Shown piece by piece: positions 60,235-64,000 of a stretch of 64,000 nt of DNA. Within the stretch, counting starts at the first letter, position 1. Every line of letters starts with the position of its first letter. Under the pieces are notes generated by a model, which worked only from the letters and a program-made list of their open reading frames with translations, did not search any database and was not told where the DNA came from. The translations under genes and the position numbers were made by a program. Source of the DNA: Janthinobacterium sp. PAMC25594 (lineage in GTDB: Bacteria; Pseudomonadota; Gammaproteobacteria; Burkholderiales; Burkholderiaceae_D); contig NZ_CP080377.1 in the NCBI RefSeq assembly GCF_019443505.1, positions 4,960,001 to 5,024,000 on the forward strand, in the 5' to 3' direction.

Positions 60235-61008
60235 ATGGACGAGAGAAAACCGTGGCAGGCGCTGCGCGCGCATACGGCGGCGCGCATCGCGCTGGGACGC
60301 TGCGGCGTGAGCGTGCCGACCAGCGCGCAGCTGGCGTTCCAGCTGGCGCACGCGCAGGCGCGCGACGCCGTGCACCTGGCGCTCGATGGCGAGGCCCTGG
60401 CGCGCGACTTGGCCGCGCAAGGGCAAGACTGCGTGCAGCTGCACAGCGCCGCCATCACGCGCGCCGAGTATCTGCAGCGCCCCGACCTGGGGCGCCGGCT
60501 CGACGACGTTTCACGCGCGCGGCTGGTGGCCGGTGCTACGGGAGTCGACCTGGCGCTGGTGGCGGCCGATGGCCTGTCGGCGCTGGCGATACAACGCCAC
60601 GCGGCGCCGTTCCTGGCCGCCCTGCGCGCACGGCTGGCGCTGGAAGCCTGGACGCTGTCGCCGGTGTACGTCGTGGCGCAGGGGAGGGTGGCCATCGGCG
60701 ACGCGGTGGGGGAATTGATAAAAGCGCGGGCCGTGCTGGTACTGATCGGCGAGCGGCCAGGCTTGAGTTCTCCGGACGGCCTGGGCCTGTACCTGACCTG
60801 GGCGCCGAAAGTCGGCTTGCTGGACGAGCGCCGCAACTGCATCTCGAACGTGCGCCCCGAGGGGCTGGCGTATGCGCCGGCTGCCTACCGGCTGCACTAC
60901 CTGCTGTCGCAGGCATTTACCAGGCAGTTGTCGGGCGTGGACTTGAAGGATGAGACGGTGGAAGAGGGCGCGGCCCTGGCGGGCACGCGCAACTTCCTGC
61001 TGGCGTGA
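60235..61008 (+). CDS. eutC: Ethanolamine ammonia-lyase small subunit
   Basis: Partner of EutB, 257 residues, helping bind the cobalamin cofactor. Landmarks: [107 protein letters not shown] ribosome site sits just before the ATG. Its stop abuts the tsaD stop, which comes from the opposite strand. Confidence 0.95.
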   Translation: MDERKPWQALRAHTAARIALGRCGVSVPTSAQLAFQLAHAQARDAVHLALDGEALARDLAAQGQDCVQLHSAAITRAEYLQRPDLGRRLDDVSRARLVAGATGVDLALVAADGLSALAIQRHAAPFLAALRARLALEAWTLSPVYVVAQGRVAIGDAVGELIKARAVLVLIGERPGLSSPDGLGLYLTWAPKVGLLDERRNCISNVRPEGLAYAPAAYRLHYLLSQAFTRQLSGVDLKDETVEEGAALAGTRNFLLA

Positions 61009-62049
61009 TCAGACTTCGCGGATTTCGTCCAGCGGCCAGCGCGGGCGCACATTGAACGAGTAATCGTGTTTGGCGGCGTCCGGGTTGATCTGCAGGCGCA
61101 TGGCGCCGGCAAAGGCGATCATGGCGCCGTTGTCGGTACAGAATTCCAGCTCCGGGTAATACACCTTGAAGCGTTTCTTGACGGCGGCCGCGTTGAGCGA
61201 GGCGCGCAGCTGCGCGTTGGCGCCCACGCCGCCGGCGATCACCAGGCGTTTCAATCCTGTGTGCTTGAGGGCCGCCACGCATTTGGCCGTCAGCACGTCG
61301 ACGATGGCGTCGACGAAGCCGCGCGCGATGTTCGCCTTGTCCTGTTCGCAGATATTCGCGATGACTTTTTCTTCATGGTTCTTCACCACCGTCAGCACGG
61401 CCGTCTTCAAACCGGAGAAACTGAAATTGAAATCCTTCGAGTGCAGCATCGGGCGTGGCAGTTTATACGCCAGCGGGTCGCCGAATTCGGCCAGGCGCGA
61501 AATGGCGGGGCCGCCCGGATAACCGAGGCCCAGCAGCTTGGCCGACTTGTCGAACGCTTCGCCGGCCGCATCGTCGAGCGTTTCGCCCAGCATGGTGTAC
61601 TGGCCCACGCCATCGACGCGCATCAGCTGCGTATGGCCGCCCGACACCAGCAGCGCGATGAACGGGAATTCCGGCGGCTCGGACGCCAGCAATGGCGACA
61701 GCAAATGGCCTTCCAGGTGGTGGATGCCCAGCACCGGCTTGTTGATGGCCAGGCCCAGGCTGCAGGCCACGGAGGAACCGACCAGCAGCGCGCCGGCGAG
61801 ACCCGGACCTTGCGTGTAGGCGATGGCGTCGATCTCGGGCAGGGTGATGCCGGCCTTGGCCAGCGTTTCTTCCAGCAGCGGGATGGCGCGGCGGATATGG
61901 TCGCGCGACGCCAGTTCCGGTACTACGCCGCCATATTGCTCGTGCATGGCGACTTGCGAATAGAGGGCGTGCGACAGCAGGCCGCGTTGCGTGTCGTACA
62001 AGGCCAGGCCGGTTTCGTCACAGGAGGATTCGACGCCAAGAACAATCAT
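61009..62049 (-). CDS. tsaD: tRNA N6-adenosine threonylcarbamoyltransferase TsaD
   Basis: ASKHA-fold enzyme that attaches threonylcarbamoyl to A37 of ANN-reading tRNAs, working with TsaB, TsaC and the TsaE found at 8 kb. The 346-residue protein starts [19 protein letters not shown] (complement of 62047-62049) and carries the metal-binding [13 protein letters not shown] (HxxxH), [41 protein letters not shown] and [12 protein letters not shown]. The frame is open upstream to 62214 without family similarity. Confidence 0.96.
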   Translation of the reverse strand: MIVLGVESSCDETGLALYDTQRGLLSHALYSQVAMHEQYGGVVPELASRDHIRRAIPLLEETLAKAGITLPEIDAIAYTQGPGLAGALLVGSSVACSLGLAINKPVLGIHHLEGHLLSPLLASEPPEFPFIALLVSGGHTQLMRVDGVGQYTMLGETLDDAAGEAFDKSAKLLGLGYPGGPAISRLAEFGDPLAYKLPRPMLHSKDFNFSFSGLKTAVLTVVKNHEEKVIANICEQDKANIARGFVDAIVDVLTAKCVAALKHTGLKRLVIAGGVGANAQLRASLNAAAVKKRFKVYYPELEFCTDNGAMIAFAGAMRLQINPDAAKHDYSFNVRPRWPLDEIREV

Positions 62050-62258
62050 GAAGGTGCTAAATAGGGAGGAGTAATCCGCCATTGTAAAGGAAAGCAGGGC
62101 ACTACACCGTGCGGCCGGCGCACCATTTCGGCGGCAGTGTGCACTTGCGCAGTGCGGCGCGGGGCGGTTTTGCACGGGATTCTGGCTGCTTTGCGCCGGG
62201 AACGGCACTGGCACCGCTCTTGCTTAGACAGGCGTGTGCCTTTTTCAAGGAGCTAGCA

Positions 62259-62666
62259 ATGCCGGAACAATGGAAAATGATTTGCCGCCTGAAGGACATG
62301 CCGCTGGCGGGCGCGCGCATGGTGCAGCGGGGACTGGCGTGGCAGGATTTGCCGGGCGTGGCGCTGTTTCGCGCGGCGGACGACACGGTGTACGCGCTGC
62401 TCGACACGGTGCCTTGCCTGGGCGGCCCGCTGGCGCACGGGGTGCTGATGGAGAAAAATCTGATGGGGCCGAAGAACAGCTGGATCATCGAGCTCGATTC
62501 GGGCCGCCTGGTGGCGCCCGTGCAGGGCCTGGCGCGCCGATACGCCGTGCGCATTCTGGACGGGCGCATCTACCTGGACGTCAATGAACTCAATATCCCG
62601 GCCAGCAAGGCCGAGCAGGCGCTGGCCGGATCGTACGCCGTGCTGCCGCATGTGCTGATGGCGTGA
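62259..62666 (+). CDS. NirD-like Rieske-fold small protein, orphan
   Basis: A 135-residue protein resembling the small subunit of NADH-dependent nitrite reductase: MPEQWKMICRLKDMPLAGAR, GVALFRAADDTVYALLDTVP, LVAPVQGLARRYAVRILDGR and a short tail. The CxH/CxxH cluster ligands of true Rieske proteins are missing, as in NirD. No nirB is adjacent. ATG at 62259 has AAGGAG upstream. It may be the partner of a distant NirB or have another role. Confidence 0.8.
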   Translation: MPEQWKMICRLKDMPLAGARMVQRGLAWQDLPGVALFRAADDTVYALLDTVPCLGGPLAHGVLMEKNLMGPKNSWIIELDSGRLVAPVQGLARRYAVRILDGRIYLDVNELNIPASKAEQALAGSYAVLPHVLMA

Positions 62667-62694
62667 TATGCCTCGTGGTGGTGTCGGCTCAATT

Positions 62695-62731
62695 CGTAGG
62701 TCGGATTAGGCGCAAAGCGCCGTAATCCGAC
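62695..62731 (+). repeat. REP-like palindrome, intact third copy
   Basis: CGTAGGTCGGATTA, then GGCGC-AAA-GCGCC, then TAATCCGAC: arms of about 15 bp. It sits between the NirD-like gene and aroG with the same GTGGTGGTGTCGG flank as the left copy at 11606. It contains the uninterrupted sequence that the IS110 element targets at 12.9 kb. Confidence 0.78.
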
Positions 62732-62744
62732 AACATCGCCGGCA

Positions 62745-63806
62745 TTATTTTGGGCGGTTCAACAAATGCGCATGCGCATCGCGCAGCATGGTCGCCGTCG
62801 TGTCCCAGTCGATGCAGCCGTCGGTGACGGAGCAGCCGTAGGTCAGTTGCGACAGGTCTTGCGGGATCTTCTGGTTGCCGCTGACGATGTTCGATTCGAT
62901 CATCACGCCCACCAGCGAGCGGTTGCCCTGGCGGATCTGGTTGACCACGTCGGCCATCACCAGTGGCTGCAGTTCCGGCTTTTTATAGCTGTTCGCGTGC
63001 GAGCAGTCGACCACCAGGTTGGCCGGCAGCTTGGCCTTGGCCAGTGCCTGTTCGGCGATGGCGATCGAGACCGAATCGTAGTTCGGACGACCGTCGCCGC
63101 CGCGCAGCACCACGTGGCCATACGCGTTGCCGCGCGTGCGCACGATGGCGACATTGCCTTCGGCGTTAATGCCCAGGAAGGAGTGCGGGTGCGCCGACGA
63201 CAGGATCGCGTTCACCGCAATGCTGATGTCGCCATCGGTGCCGTTCTTGAAACCGACTGGCGTCGACAGGCCGGACGACATTTCACGGTGCGTCTGCGAT
63301 TCGGTGGTGCGCGCGCCGATGGCGGTCCAGGCGATCAGGTCGCCCAGGTACTGCGGCGAGATCGGGTCCAGCGCTTCGGTGGCGGTAGGCATGCCCAGTT
63401 CGCACACGTCGAGCAGGAACTGGCGCGCCTTTTCCATGCCTTCGTTGACCTTGAACGAATCGTCCATGTACGGGTCGTTGATATAGCCTTTCCAGCCCGT
63501 GGTGGTACGCGGTTTTTCGAAATACACGCGCATCACCAGCAGCATCGTGTCCTTGACTTCCTCTTGCAGCGCTTTCAGGCGGCGCGCGTAATCGAGGCCG
63601 GCGACGGGATCGTGGATCGAGCACGGGCCGACGACGACGAACAGGCGCTGGTCCTTGCGGTCGATGATGTTGCGCAGCGCTTCGCGGCCGCGGCTGACGG
63701 TGTCGAAGGCACTCTCCGACAGCGGCAGTTTGGCGTGCAGTTCGGCCGGTGTCGGCATGGGCGCGAAGGAGGTGACGTTGATATTTTCGATGTCTGGCGT
63801 ATTCAT
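62745..63806 (-). CDS. aroG: 3-deoxy-7-phosphoheptulonate synthase (class I)
   Basis: First enzyme of the shikimate pathway, condensing phosphoenolpyruvate and erythrose 4-phosphate. The 353-residue protein shows VVVGPCSIHDPVAGLDYARRL, MRVYFEKPRTTTGWKG, ARTTESQTHREMSSGLSTPVGFKNGT, and VDCSHANSYKKPELQ with metal and substrate residues. The start MNTPDIENINVTSF fits the family; an upstream in-frame Met at 63848 is less likely. Feedback specificity (Phe, Tyr or Trp) cannot be told by eye. Confidence 0.95.
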   Translation of the reverse strand: MNTPDIENINVTSFAPMPTPAELHAKLPLSESAFDTVSRGREALRNIIDRKDQRLFVVVGPCSIHDPVAGLDYARRLKALQEEVKDTMLLVMRVYFEKPRTTTGWKGYINDPYMDDSFKVNEGMEKARQFLLDVCELGMPTATEALDPISPQYLGDLIAWTAIGARTTESQTHREMSSGLSTPVGFKNGTDGDISIAVNAILSSAHPHSFLGINAEGNVAIVRTRGNAYGHVVLRGGDGRPNYDSVSIAIAEQALAKAKLPANLVVDCSHANSYKKPELQPLVMADVVNQIRQGNRSLVGVMIESNIVSGNQKIPQDLSQLTYGCSVTDGCIDWDTTATMLRDAHAHLLNRPK

Positions 63807-64000
63807 GATTCTGGCTCGGCTTTCGCTATTGCGTACTTTAAGAGGCAATAGTGTAGCGGAAATGCGGCCTGGCGGCGTGGCTGGCCGCCAAATGGCAGCG
63901 GATGAGTTGTTATTGTGGCAGGCTGGCCGCTTCCTAAGTAGGTCGTGGGAAATTATTATGAAGTTATGACAAACAGAACCGGATGCTCTGCAAGGCGCCC
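63807..64000. other. Upstream flank of aroG, no gene seen
   Basis: No coding region is supported. On the minus strand TACACT near 63850 could be a -10 box for aroG. The rest is unassigned, and any gene to the right starts beyond the window. Confidence 0.4.

Overview
The window is GC-rich, densely coded chromosomal DNA of a Gram-negative bacterium. Protein sequences and gene order point to a betaproteobacterium of the Oxalobacteraceae (Janthinobacterium/Duganella/Massilia type); this is an inference from family resemblance, not a database result. No rRNA, tRNA, prophage or CRISPR array was seen. The backbone is housekeeping (miaA, mutL, amiC, tsaE, queG, ogt, xerD, plsY, tsaD, aroG), interleaved with accessory modules.

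Layout. 1-9.6 kb: the widespread queG / tsaE-amidase / mutL-miaA neighbourhood, interrupted between the amidase and mutL by a mutarotase, an alpha-carbonic anhydrase, a DedA protein and a divergent cyclophilin. 9.6-12.9 kb: a His-rich PadR repressor with a siderophore-interacting ferric reductase (YqjI/YqjH type), then an IS110/IS621-like element inserted in a REP-like palindrome. 12.9-18.6 kb: a two-component system divergent from a dctPQM TRAP dicarboxylate transporter, with a 26-bp palindrome between them. 18.6-22.3 kb: a possible small RNA, ogt-xerD, a small charged protein and an acyltransferase. 22.2-31.2 kb: a czcCBA-type metal efflux operon, its divergent two-component system, and an mgtC operon. 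A 78-bp remnant of an mgtC gene on the far side of the efflux genes makes the module look bracketed by direct repeats. 31.5-39.8 kb: an AcrAB-type pump, a PAS-GGDEF-EAL protein and an EEP-fold hydrolase. 39.8-49 kb: YbaK, PlsY, a FrnE-like protein, membrane proteins of uncertain role, a Kef-type antiporter and a K+ channel.

49.1-58.8 kb holds the most unusual locus: ten co-directional genes, nearly all with overlapping or adjacent start and stop codons. They encode a FabH-fold ketosynthase, a 3-beta-HSD-like reductase, a metallo-beta-lactamase-fold hydrolase, a CoF/F390-synthetase-like adenylating enzyme, a PAP2 phosphatase/transferase, a membrane fatty acid hydroxylase, an acyl desaturase, a GbsR/MarR-type regulator, a DUF4166 protein and a membrane-SDR fusion. 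I read this as an uncharacterised lipid biosynthesis operon, part of which resembles the logic of the ole (olefin/beta-lactone) pathway with substituted enzymes. The regulator's own promoter and the ketosynthase promoter share a 12/15-base motif.

The second highlight is the IS110 element at 11665-12876. Its 5' noncoding region can be read as a bridge RNA. A 10-bp stem encloses a left target guide matching 8 of 9 bases of the flanking REP target and a right guide complementary to CTACG; a second loop matches the element's own donor end 9 of 9. Joining the two ends would also create a TTGACG-17-TATTAT promoter. The window ends with eutBC, tsaD, an orphan NirD-like protein and aroG.
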